Assembly: GCA_029209985.1 (NCBI GenBank)
Contig: JARGNZ010000013.1
Coordinates: 1-64,000, forward strand
Length of the DNA stretch: 64,000 nucleotides
Origin: Parvibaculaceae bacterium
GTDB taxonomy: Bacteria > Pseudomonadota > Alphaproteobacteria > Parvibaculales > Parvibaculaceae
Reading direction: 5' to 3'
The notes under the pieces: generated by a model
The model's database searches: none
The model's input: the letters and a program-made list of their open reading frames with translations, nothing else
What the model was told of the DNA's origin: nothing
Shown here: positions 52,401 through 58,931 of the stretch, in pieces
Layout: each line of letters opens with the position of its first letter
Position numbering within the stretch: position 1 is the first letter of the stretch
Translations under genes and position numbers: made by a program

Positions 52401-53655
52401 GAATAGTCTGAATGCTCAAGGGTGCTTGTGGTTGATATTTCAAGCTGGTCTGTGCAGTGCCAAGAGCGATAGGCGCATTTGGTTGGAAACGTAATGCTTG
52501 AGCAGCCAAATCATATTGGAATGGCGATTCAGGTAGGCGTGCAAATAAATCAGAAACTGCGTGGGATGAATAGGGCGCGGCAGGTTGGAAAGCCAACATC
52601 ATCCGGCCATTCGAATATGTGAATGGAGCCTCAGGTTGCGAGGCCAGCAGCTGACGCATGGTAAGCGAGCTGAGGGGGGCAGCGGCTTCATAGCTGAGCG
52701 CCCGACGGGCCGCAGCATAGGTGAGAGGTGAGACCGGCTGGTGCTGAAGGGCGCGATGGGCAATCAGGGGTGTGAACGGCGGTGCTGCAAGTCTGCCAAA
52801 TGCGACCACGGCCATATCCCACGAAAGAGGGGCGGAAGGTTGGAAACGCAAAACAGCGGTTGCCCCTGTGTGCCCAAGGGGGGCGGTCGGCGCATAGCGC
52901 AACGCATGGGTGGCTGAGGCATACGCCAAGGGAGCGGAGGGCTGGAATTTGAAACGAGAAGCTGCAGCCGTCGCGGACAGAGGGGCTGAGGGCTGATAGA
53001 CAAATGCGCGCCGCAACGTGAGTTTTGTGAATGGAGGTTCAGGGTTGTGCTGTTTTACGATTTCTTTGACCGTCGTCTGTTTCGGCTCTGGAGGGGCCGT
53101 AACCACCAATGGCTTTTCAGGGGCGACCGTCTTTTTAGGGGCTACAGCCTGTTGAGGGGCCACGACTTGTTGAGGAGCCACGGCTTTTGCACGCACAGCA
53201 GGTGTGGGGGTGGTTTTCGGGGCTGTCGCTGTTTGCGGCGGCACCGCAGGTGCGAGAACCGGGGCGGGCTCTGTAAGGACGGCTGGGCGCTTCAAACGCA
53301 GGACAGGCCATCCTGTCCCTGGGGCGCGCGGGGCGCTCGTTTCCGGCAGATTGATAATGACACTTGGGTCTGCTGGACGCACGCTGTCTCTGGGGCGCTC
53401 AACGGCGGGTGCTTTTTGCAACCGCGTAGGCAGCCGCAACTGGATGCGCTGGGTCGCACTTAAAGGGGCGATGGGAGGCATATCTGTGGCTTGAGTGCCG
53501 CTTGGCTCTTGGCTTGATGCGAGCGAGGGCGGCCACTTCAAGTTAACTTTTCCAGTCGGGGGTTGAGCAGAAAGATCCGGAATCGAAGAGAACGATGCGA
53601 GGGAAATTCCCAAGACCGTTGCCCCGACATATCGGAAAATCTGCTTTGCCAGCAT
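49474..53655 (-). CDS. Giant exported repeat protein: 48 x 17-residue repeats plus FG-GAP domain
   Basis: 1393 residues; AAGG precedes the ATG. Layout: signal peptide (1 to about 30), Pro/Ala-rich linker (31-203, with short VAPQQ/VAPKK repeats near 158-182), 48 tandem units of 17 residues (204-1020, one single-residue insertion before unit 48), a short linker, then an FG-GAP/VCBS-like domain (about 1088-1335) with calcium-loop motifs EFNGDHRQD, DFNDDGRDD, DIDADGDLD and DFNRDGADD. Unit consensus is about [QLK]-P-x-[AS]-P-[LF]-[ST]-x-x-x-A-x-x-x-L-x-Y. Pro5 and Leu/Phe15 are kept in all 48. FG-GAP domains elsewhere bind calcium and partners on cell surfaces. The repeat belongs to no family I know. 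A surface or periplasmic scaffold is a guess. Divergent from hsp20. Confidence 0.85.
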   Translation of the reverse strand: MLAKQIFRYVGATVLGISLASFSSIPDLSAQPPTGKVNLKWPPSLASSQEPSGTQATDMPPIAPLSATQRIQLRLPTRLQKAPAVERPRDSVRPADPSVIINLPETSAPRAPGTGWPVLRLKRPAVLTEPAPVLAPAVPPQTATAPKTTPTPAVRAKAVAPQQVVAPQQAVAPKKTVAPEKPLVVTAPPEPKQTTVKEIVKQHNPEPPFTKLTLRRAFVYQPSAPLSATAAASRFKFQPSAPLAYASATHALRYAPTAPLGHTGATAVLRFQPSAPLSWDMAVVAFGRLAAPPFTPLIAHRALQHQPVSPLTYAAARRALSYEAAAPLSSLTMRQLLASQPEAPFTYSNGRMMLAFQPAAPYSSHAVSDLFARLPESPFQYDLAAQALRFQPNAPIALGTAQTSLKYQPQAPLSIQTILSAFNRLPEPPLTFSASEQVLQYQPDAPLSAAAARTALTYEVVAPLTSRAMSDLLQRKPEAPFSYAAIAPAFAYRPDAPLSAHTVGTLMRHQPMAPMNAQVAQKMLRHLPQTPVDAVLARRALGFQPSAPLSAHTARLAFVRKPEPPFTYLNAVVALRYAPSAPMVLADARKMLRYSASAPLSAATMTAALQRKPELPFTVADISTLLRYQPAAPLTALVGTATLRYQPSAPLPTAFTSAALQRLPEPPFTHLVAAHTLRFAPNAPFEGATAKAFLSYDVTAPLSSQQMRALLKRNPEAPFASSMAQLALAFQPQAPFTSQDVQTVFTRLPEPPLTLADAQYAFSYLPSAPMTPLAARGALQYQPHPPLAVAFAAKTLRYAPIAPVSTHFATRSFMRLPEAPFTVADARTALRYAPQSPLSPATVSQALRYAPMAPMSAYGAGLSLQRLPEAPFTVSDARMALRHLPSSPLSYASARTSLRYQTESPFTSLIARRALRHQPHSPLSVASAALTLRYQAQTPLTYELATTALSYQPEAPFTVAFGTTLLGYQPGAPVSPGTALRAFSYQPGAPLSGAFMAKIFAPYKPDAPLSYAMADMALMPAPEPVTLTALSAEIVAQQALLENQATSMSAKRMPLLPQLPKQLSDVAISSLDLPPPPREDLVPESVYKGEFNGDHRQDYLVLWSSTKSKALYADVPPTLYVTLGPGGLGSTDMIDSSDLRMVRRAPTHVVIADFNDDGRDDVFMGPGNDGGEGEPLVLLMSNAEGRLDYVSEDALPEHSAWLNPRWTVWSVAHGDIDADGDLDLLIGTQAHQPLYLTQPTVLRLLVNDGSGTFFDATDALPLIARLPRITPDGALAHKRIALADFNRDGADDLTLEISIDEVATGAVPVAANKNDAPSGPTFVTRELVYLNAGYGNFSRSAPLEREQVLSLVAQHYPHQTTEAKQWKANFWTLWKNRKEDGSAQRSLLRPSQL
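50596..53046 (-). repeat. 48 tandem 51-bp coding repeats
   Basis: The DNA behind residues 204-1020 of the giant protein. Every unit is 51 bp except one 3-bp insertion before the last. Identity between units is modest at the DNA level, while the amino-acid pattern is strict. This points to old duplication kept by selection on structure, not recent slippage. Confidence 0.9.
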
Positions 53656-53797
53656 TTTACACCTTCAAATACAACCACATAGCAGGTCTCGCCTGTCTGC
53701 TCGTGGGACTCATATTTTGATGGAATTTGCCTAACGGCAGGTAAAGAACGGTCAATAAACGCAGCTTTTTAACTGTTTCCTTAAACCGTGGTTTACC

Positions 53798-53828
53798 CTT
53801 GCAAACGGCTCCCTTAGTCCCCAAGTTT
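53798..53828 (+). promoter_or_regulatory. Sigma-32 (RpoH)-type promoter for the hsp20 gene
   Basis: CTTGCAA, 14-base spacer, CCCCAAGTTT. This is close to the CTTGAA / CCCCATxT consensus with spacing in the accepted 12-16 range. It would start transcription about 150 bases before the hsp20 ATG. Confidence 0.6.
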
Positions 53829-53951
53829 TAAAGAACACACGCCGCAGGGCCGCAGCAGAAAATGCTAAATTCAGGTTTTCGCGCTCAGGTTTTCACACTA
53901 ATGAGACTGCAAATGTGGGTGTGGATCGGATTGTCGATGACGAGATCATGT

Positions 53952-53974
53952 AAAGCCGCCCAATAGGGGGCTTT
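53952..53974 (+). promoter_or_regulatory. Leader hairpin just upstream of the hsp20 ribosome site
   Basis: AAAGCCGCCC-AATA-GGGGGCTTT pairs (one bulge) and ends four bases before AAAGGA. It could act in an RNA-thermometer-like leader, but the ribosome site itself is not in the stem. Confidence 0.3.
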
Positions 53975-53988
53975 GAGAAAGGACCGAA

Positions 53989-54405
53989 ATGACCCGTGTG
54001 GTTCAATTTAATAGCCCCTTTTTGCTGGGGTTTGACCAAGTCGAGCGTTTGCTGGACCGGGTGACAAAATCAGCAGAAGGCTATCCTCCTTATAATGTTG
54101 AGCAGCAAGTGACGGAAGAAGGGCAAAAATTGTCCATAACTCTGGCTGTTGCAGGCTTTGATCCCTCTGATTTATCTGTGACCATCGAAGAGCGCCAACT
54201 CGTCATTCGGGGGCGCCAAGGGGAGGATGAGGATAAGACCTTCCTTCACCGTGGGATCGCGGCCCGACAGTTTCAGCGGACATTTGTGCTGGCAGACGGT
54301 ATGATTGTAGAGGAAGCCAAATTAGAAAATGGCTTATTGACCATTTCCTTGTTCCGGCCGGAACCGTCCAGCCTGGTTCAAACCATTCCGATAACACAAG
54401 CTTAG
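53989..54405 (+). CDS. Small heat-shock protein, Hsp20/alpha-crystallin family
   Basis: 138 residues; AAAGGA precedes the ATG. Alpha-crystallin domain (about 36-130): PYNVEQQVTEEGQKLSITLAVAGFDPSDLSVTIEERQLVIRGRQ, then HRGIAARQFQRTFVLADGMIVEEAKLENGLLTISLFRPE, the IbpA-like strand order. The N-terminus (FNSPFLLGFDQVERLLDRV) is the usual alphaproteobacterial one. It acts as an ATP-independent holdase for unfolded proteins in the cytosol. A sigma-32-like promoter lies upstream. The next gene encodes a DUF1150 protein, a pairing widespread in the class. Confidence 0.94.
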   Translation: MTRVVQFNSPFLLGFDQVERLLDRVTKSAEGYPPYNVEQQVTEEGQKLSITLAVAGFDPSDLSVTIEERQLVIRGRQGEDEDKTFLHRGIAARQFQRTFVLADGMIVEEAKLENGLLTISLFRPEPSSLVQTIPITQA

Positions 54406-54466
54406 GCGTGTGCAAGGATCCGTTTAAGTCGAGCGTTTGAAGAAATCGCGGTCAAAGGAGTACGAC

Positions 54467-54742
54467 GTGCACAATTCATTTGAAGATACATCCGCAAAAA
54501 CTGGCGAAACCATGAGCGAAGAGGCTTTATTGGCTTTGGGCGTGCAGAAAATTGTCTACATCCGCGAAACCACGTTGGAAGAGCTGGGCGACGATCTGCA
54601 CGGTCAGATTGAAATTGGCGAGGATGAAGTGCTGTTCGGCGTTTTCGGCGCTGACGGGTCCCCTTTGGCTGTCCTGAACGACCGTGATGCGGCGTTTGCA
54701 GGGGCGCGTCAGTATAATTTTGAGCCGGTAAGCGTTCACTAA
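54467..54742 (+). CDS. DUF1150 family protein
   Basis: 91 residues. I chose the GTG at 54467, with AAGGAG six bases upstream; an ATG at 54512 (MSEEALLALGVQ) is a possible shorter start. The core MSEEALLALGVQKIVYIRET (about 16-35) followed by GEDEVLFGVFGADGSPLAVLNDRDAAFAGARQYNFEPVSVH is the DUF1150 pattern. Function unknown. It sits 61 bases after hsp20 in the same direction, an arrangement conserved in Alphaproteobacteria, so it is probably heat-induced with it. Confidence 0.85.
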   Translation: MHNSFEDTSAKTGETMSEEALLALGVQKIVYIRETTLEELGDDLHGQIEIGEDEVLFGVFGADGSPLAVLNDRDAAFAGARQYNFEPVSVH

Positions 54743-54778
54743 ACCAATGAACTATCCATTTTATGAGGGCGTGAAGTT

Positions 54779-54834
54779 GCCCGCTCTTACTTTCCTAAAA
54801 CGCCGCAAGCAGTAGGTCGTTTGGGAAAGCGGGC
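54779..54834. terminator. Long imperfect hairpin between convergent genes
   Basis: GCCCGCT...TTCCTAAAACG paired with CGTTTGGGAA...AGCGGGC, with a bulge and a 15-base loop. It is a possible bidirectional terminator for DUF1150 and ptsN. There is no T run. Confidence 0.4.
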
Positions 54835-54841
54835 CGCACGG

Positions 54842-55306
54842 TTAGGCGACCGTGGTCGCTGAAGGCTCGGTGAGAAGGGCGTACAACGCTGCCGTATCTT
54901 CTGTGCCGCGCAATTTTTCAACAATAGAAGGGTTGCGCAAAAGGCGCGAAATCCGGGCCAAAGCTTTGAGATGGTCAGCCCCCGCCGTTTCAGGCGCAAG
55001 CAGCAGAAAAATCAAATCGACAGGCCGGTCGTCAATGGACTCAAAATCAATAGGTGTATCAAGGCGGGCAAAGAGGCCGTAAAGGCGCGGCGCTTCTTCA
55101 AGCTTGCCATGCGGGATCGCAATGCCTTGGCCAACACCTGTAGATCCTAACCGCTCGCGTTCGAGGAGCGTCTCAAAAATATGACGTTCAGACAGGCCCG
55201 TAATCTCAGCCGCACGCGCGCTGAGTTCTTGCAGAGCTTGTTTCTTGCTGCTGGCTTTCAGATGGGCGATGACGCCTTCTGGAGCAACGAGATCCTGCAG
55301 ATCCAT
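54842..55306 (-). CDS. ptsN: Nitrogen PTS EIIA protein
   Basis: 154 residues. ATG at 55306 with AGGAATT upstream. EIIA-Ntr: AHLKASSKKQALQELSARAAEITGL (about 14-38), LLERERLGSTGVGQGIAIPHGKL (about 46-68) with the phosphorylated His in IPHGK, and PETAGADHLKALARISRLLR (about 104-123). It is the phosphoacceptor of the nitrogen PTS and regulates potassium transport, sigma-54 functions and stress in the cytosol. It closes the rpoN-hpf-ptsN series, all on the minus strand, and has a weak hairpin behind it. Confidence 0.95.
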   Translation of the reverse strand: MDLQDLVAPEGVIAHLKASSKKQALQELSARAAEITGLSERHIFETLLERERLGSTGVGQGIAIPHGKLEEAPRLYGLFARLDTPIDFESIDDRPVDLIFLLLAPETAGADHLKALARISRLLRNPSIVEKLRGTEDTAALYALLTEPSATTVA

Positions 55307-55447
55307 TTTAATTCCTATATTCCATACGAGTCGCCCGGCGCCATTTTCGAAGAATCGAAGACAACACCGGGCATACATTAGTCAGAGACCTATCACCGAT
55401 AGCTCATATCTGTAAGCAGAATGAAAAAAGACCGAAAAAGTGGCCGA

Positions 55448-56017
55448 TTATCGCCCTGCGTCAATCCAGCCAATGTGGCCGTCATCTCGGCGGTACACCA
55501 AGTTAACACCCCCATCGGAGTTCTTAAAAATGACAAATGGTACGTCCGAAATGTCCATTTGCATGGCAGCGTCACTGACAGCGAGAAAAGGGATCGCCTT
55601 AGTGCTCTCAGAAATAACCACCGGGTCTAGCGGCGCTTCTGAAGCGTCGTCCTGATTGTCCGCCTCCGAAGCCAGCGTAACATAAGGCACGTCTAGAGCC
55701 GGTAAGGGGGATTTATGTTCGTTGTGATGGTCTTTCAATCTGCGTTTATAGCGCCGCAAGCGTTTGTCCAAACGCTCAAGGGCCGCGTCAAAACAACCAT
55801 AAATATCGCCGGTGCTTGCTTGCGTATTCAGCCGCATTCCGGAGCTTAGATGAACTGCGCAATCGGCACGAAATTCATGCCCGCGTTTTGAAAAGGTGAC
55901 TTGCGCGTCGACTGGTCTATCAAAGTATTTGGTAACACTTGTGCTCAATCGATCTGTCACATGTGAACGAAGCGCATCTCCGATGTCGAGATGAATGCCT
56001 GTCACTTGTACCTGCAT
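55448..56017 (-). CDS. hpf: Long-form ribosome hibernation promoting factor
   Basis: 189 residues, so the long form: an N-terminal ribosome-binding domain (about 1-100: VQVTGIHLDIGDALRSHVTDRLSTSVTKYFDRPVDAQVTFSKRG; KRLRRYKRRLKDH) and a C-terminal dimerisation domain (about 130-189, KAIPFLAVSDAAMQMDISDVPFVIFKNSDGGVNLVYRRDDGHIGWIDA). Long HPF forms 100S ribosome dimers in resting cells and protects ribosomes. It sits between rpoN and ptsN, the standard order. It has a 407-base gap before it, so it may be transcribed from its own promoter. Confidence 0.95.
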   Translation of the reverse strand: MQVQVTGIHLDIGDALRSHVTDRLSTSVTKYFDRPVDAQVTFSKRGHEFRADCAVHLSSGMRLNTQASTGDIYGCFDAALERLDKRLRRYKRRLKDHHNEHKSPLPALDVPYVTLASEADNQDDASEAPLDPVVISESTKAIPFLAVSDAAMQMDISDVPFVIFKNSDGGVNLVYRRDDGHIGWIDAGR

Positions 56018-56111
56018 GCGAAAACCTTTCTGGGCCTATTGGATCGAAAACATCGATCCATGCCCACCACTGGGTTACGGGAACCTCCAAATTGAGGCCG
56101 TGTAGATCGGT

Positions 56112-56132
56112 TTTGTCTGCATTCCAGACAAA
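56112..56132 (-). promoter_or_regulatory. Hairpin in the hpf leader
   Basis: Perfect 8-bp stem TTTGTCTG / CAGACAAA with a 5-base loop. It is about 95 bases upstream of hpf. Confidence 0.4.
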
Positions 56133-56167
56133 CCCTGCAAAAGTACATCAACACGCAACCGATAGTC

Positions 56168-56184
56168 AGGTGAAATACTCACCT
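56168..56184 (-). promoter_or_regulatory. Second hairpin in the hpf leader
   Basis: Perfect 6-bp stem AGGTGA / TCACCT with a 5-base loop. It is close to the first hairpin, so both may belong to one leader structure. Confidence 0.35.
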
Positions 56185-56314
56185 CAACAGTTTGACACCT
56201 CCAAACTTTAGGAGACCCAAACCACTGTCCATCTCACTGGTCCTATCGACCCGATTGCCAGTATTCCTTCACACCTTAAGGCTGAACGTCAGCCCATCGA
56301 AGTAGAGCGATCGG

Positions 56315-56343
56315 AAACTAGTGATCAGGCTCCAGAGTGTCAA
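56315..56343 (-). promoter_or_regulatory. Possible sigma-70 promoter for hpf
   Basis: On the minus strand: TTGACA, 17-base spacer, TAGTTT. The -35 is perfect; the -10 keeps the first two and last consensus bases. It would leave a leader of about 290 bases before hpf. Confidence 0.35.
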
Positions 56344-56424
56344 CAGAGCACTGCAGGAACGAAATAAAACGCAAACAAAACAACAACTTAAGTATAGGAG
56401 AAACGGTGGGGAAATCAAAGCTCT

Positions 56425-57993
56425 TTACGCAAAAGCTTTCTTCTCGCGCCGACGTTGTACCGAAGAGGGAATGTTCAATGCTTCTCGGTATTTGGCAACT
56501 GTACGCCGCGCAATATCGATGCCTTCTTCCTTGAGCAACACAACAATGCGGTCATCGGAGAGGATTTTTTTGACGTCTTCTGCCGCGATAAGGTCTTTTA
56601 TTCTGTGGCGCACGGATTCCGCAGAATAGGCATCCCCCCCAGACGTAGAGGCAATGGAAGAAGAGAAGAAATACTTCAGTTCAAAGATGCCGCGCGTGGT
56701 GCCCATGTACTTATTGGAGGTCACACGGCTAACCGTTGATTCGTGCATGGAAATAGCATCGGCAACAGTCTTCAAATTGAGGGGACGTAGATGGCTGACC
56801 CCATGCGTTAGAAAGCCATCTTGTTGACGCACAATCTCTGTAGAGACTTTTAGGATGGTGCGCGCTCTTTGGTCGAGGCTTTTCACCAACCAATTGGCAT
56901 TTGCAAGACAGTCGGTCAGATAGGTTTTTGTTTCTTTGTCGCGGGAGCGGTCTGCGACTTCCGCATAATACTGAGAGTTCACAAGCACGCGTGGCAAGGT
57001 TTCGGTATTCAATTCAATCGCCCAGCCCCCATCAATTTTATTGCGCACAAAGACGTCCGGCACAATCGGTTGAATGGGTTCAGATCCAAAGGCATGGCCT
57101 GGCTTAGGGTCGCAACTGCGCACATCTTCGAGCAAAGAGGACAAATCCTCTTCATCGATCTCGCAAACTTTCAAGAGCTTGCCAAGTTCCCGACGGGCGA
57201 ACAGGTCTAAGTTTTCCAGAAAGAGCGCCATAACAGGGTCGTAGCGATCTTTTTCAATCAGTTGCAGCTTGAGGCATTCTTTTAGATCGCGGGCAAACAC
57301 ACCTGTTGGTTCAAAGGTTTGAAGCTTTGCGAGAAGCGCCTCAAGCTCTTCGAGTGGCACGCCAAGCCGGTCGCTAGATTCTTCGAGCGTTTCGGTGAGG
57401 TAGCCCGCTTCGGTAAGCTGATCAATCAGATACGCGCCCATAAACCGTTCACGTTCTGAAGAGATCGCGACGTTGAGTTGTTCTGTAAGGTGCTCGTTAA
57501 GGTCAATTTCTTTGGTGAGCGTGCTTTCAAAGCTCCCCTCTCCATCAAATGACCCGCTGCCACTGCTTTTGGTGGATTGCCAGTCAGAGCTGCTGGATTG
57601 CGGTCCTGCTTCAGCGGCTGCCGCCTCATTGACGCGGTCTGCTTTCGATTCGTCCGCATACACATTATCGTAGTCAGTGTCTAAATCGCCTTCTGGTGCA
57701 GGCGGCGCGGTGTCGTCGCTGACAGTCAAAGGCGCAGGCTCAATATCACCGCCCGCTTCACTGGTAGAGGCATTATCCAAATAGGTGTCGCTATCGCCTT
57801 GACCATTTTCACCGCGATCAGGTTGGCCCTCTTCGTTAGAAGCTTCAAGCAACGGATTGCGCTCAAGTTCCTGCTCAACATAATCATTGAGTTCAAGGTT
57901 AGAGAGTTGCAACAGCTTGATTGCCTGCTGCAATTGCGGGGTCATCACAAGAGATTGGCCCTGCCGCAGCTCCAGCCGTGGTCCTAGTGCCAT
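56425..57993 (-). CDS. rpoN: RNA polymerase sigma-54 factor
   Basis: 522 residues. Region I is the Gln/Leu-rich activator-interaction part (RLELRQGQSLVMTPQLQQAIKLLQLSNLELNDYVEQELERNP, about 5-48). Region II is acidic (about 50-160, with EDxx clusters). Core-binding and DNA-binding regions follow: SHLRPLNLKTVADAISMHESTVSRVTSNKYMGTTRG (helix-turn-helix, about 390-425), and the RpoN box ARRTVAKYREAL (about 497-508). All are intact. It directs RNA polymerase to -24/-12 promoters that need enhancer-binding proteins. It follows lptB by 30 bases and probably belongs to the lptCAB transcript. Confidence 0.97.
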   Translation of the reverse strand: MALGPRLELRQGQSLVMTPQLQQAIKLLQLSNLELNDYVEQELERNPLLEASNEEGQPDRGENGQGDSDTYLDNASTSEAGGDIEPAPLTVSDDTAPPAPEGDLDTDYDNVYADESKADRVNEAAAAEAGPQSSSSDWQSTKSSGSGSFDGEGSFESTLTKEIDLNEHLTEQLNVAISSERERFMGAYLIDQLTEAGYLTETLEESSDRLGVPLEELEALLAKLQTFEPTGVFARDLKECLKLQLIEKDRYDPVMALFLENLDLFARRELGKLLKVCEIDEEDLSSLLEDVRSCDPKPGHAFGSEPIQPIVPDVFVRNKIDGGWAIELNTETLPRVLVNSQYYAEVADRSRDKETKTYLTDCLANANWLVKSLDQRARTILKVSTEIVRQQDGFLTHGVSHLRPLNLKTVADAISMHESTVSRVTSNKYMGTTRGIFELKYFFSSSIASTSGGDAYSAESVRHRIKDLIAAEDVKKILSDDRIVVLLKEEGIDIARRTVAKYREALNIPSSVQRRREKKAFA

Positions 57994-58023
57994 TGGAAAT
58001 TGCCCCCGCTCACACCAAATCCC

Positions 58024-58839
58024 CTAAAGGCTGAACCGGTCGCCCAGATAAAGTCGGCGAACGTCTTCGTTCCCAACAATTTCTGAAGGCTGGCCTTCCA
58101 TCAACACAGTCCCATCATGAATGATGATCGCCCGGTCGATGAGTTCTAGTGTTTCCCGCACATTATGGTCGGTAATGAGCACCCCAATGCCGCGATCTTT
58201 CAGATGAGACACCAAGTCCCGAATATCCCCGATGGCGATCGGATCAATCCCCGCGAAGGGCTCATCAAGCAGCATGAATGAAGGTTGGGTCGCCAGTGCC
58301 CGCGCAATTTCCACCCGCCGACGCTCGCCACCTGACAGAGCGATGGAGGGGGTACGACGCAGGTGGGTGATGGAAAATTCAGCTAGTAGATCGTCAAGCA
58401 TCTGCTCACGACGGTCCCGGTCTTTTTCAATCACTTCCAAAACGGCCCGAATATTTTCTTCCACCGTTAGGCCCCTAAAAATTGAGGCTTCTTGCGGCAG
58501 GTAACCAATGCCCATCCGCGCCCGGCGGTACATCGGCAAGTTCGTGACATTCACACCGTCCAGCTCAACCGTGCCATAGTCAGGCGCAATCAATCCGGTG
58601 ATCATGTAAAAGACGGTTGTTTTCCCGGCCCCGTTAGGACCGAGCAAGCCAACAGCTTCACCACGTTGAACATTAAAACTCACACCGCGCACAACCGGAC
58701 GGCGGCGATAGCCTTTGCCAATCTTGCCAACCACAAGACCGGAAGTGCTCGCCACCAATTGCGGGCCGTTGTCGTGTCCTACTAAAGACTCGCCGCCAGC
58801 TGCATGTGCGTTTGTACCGTTGTTCATTTTACCGTTCAT
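58024..58839 (-). CDS. lptB: LPS export ABC transporter ATP-binding protein
   Basis: 271 residues; the first 30 are a Gly/Asn-rich leader before the conserved start. Walker A GLLGPNGAGKTTVFYMITG (about 65-83), Q-loop GYLPQEASIFRGLTVEENIRAVLEV (about 113-137), the ABC signature LSGGERRRVEIARAL (about 169-183), Walker B FMLLDEPFAGIDP (about 188-200) and H-loop ITDHNVRET (about 219-227). It is the ATPase of the LptB2FG extractor at the inner membrane that drives LPS transport. Between lptA and rpoN on the minus strand, in the conserved series. Confidence 0.96.
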   Translation of the reverse strand: MNGKMNNGTNAHAAGGESLVGHDNGPQLVASTSGLVVGKIGKGYRRRPVVRGVSFNVQRGEAVGLLGPNGAGKTTVFYMITGLIAPDYGTVELDGVNVTNLPMYRRARMGIGYLPQEASIFRGLTVEENIRAVLEVIEKDRDRREQMLDDLLAEFSITHLRRTPSIALSGGERRRVEIARALATQPSFMLLDEPFAGIDPIAIGDIRDLVSHLKDRGIGVLITDHNVRETLELIDRAIIIHDGTVLMEGQPSEIVGNEDVRRLYLGDRFSL

Positions 58840-58931
58840 CGTTACATCTCAGCCTGTTTGGCATTAAAATTGTATGAAAAATCTATCAAACTGTCGAAAA
58901 ACCAGCAAATTAGCCAAAATAAATACAAAGT

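Larger units (their letters stand above)
53656..53988. other. Divergent promoter region, 333 bases, repeat protein / hsp20
   Basis: Contains the RpoH-type promoter at 53798-53828 for hsp20, a roughly 150-base hsp20 leader, and a hairpin at 53952-53974. I saw no clear promoter for the leftward giant gene and no additional ORF. Confidence 0.6.
56018..56424. other. Intergenic region, 407 bases, between rpoN and hpf
   Basis: It holds two small hairpins (56112-56132 and 56168-56184) and a possible sigma-70 promoter (56315-56343), all relevant to hpf on the minus strand. I see no gene. It would suit an independent hpf leader or a small RNA, but neither is proven. Confidence 0.5.

Noticed and set aside
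50596-53046. CRISPR-like array (regular 51-bp periodicity)
   Set aside because: Units are coding in one long frame, not identical, and have no spacers of constant length or cas genes.
53047-53494. Plus-strand ORFs opposite the repeat protein's Pro-rich region
   Set aside because: Frame shadows of a low-complexity GC-rich gene; no ribosome site and no recognisable domain.
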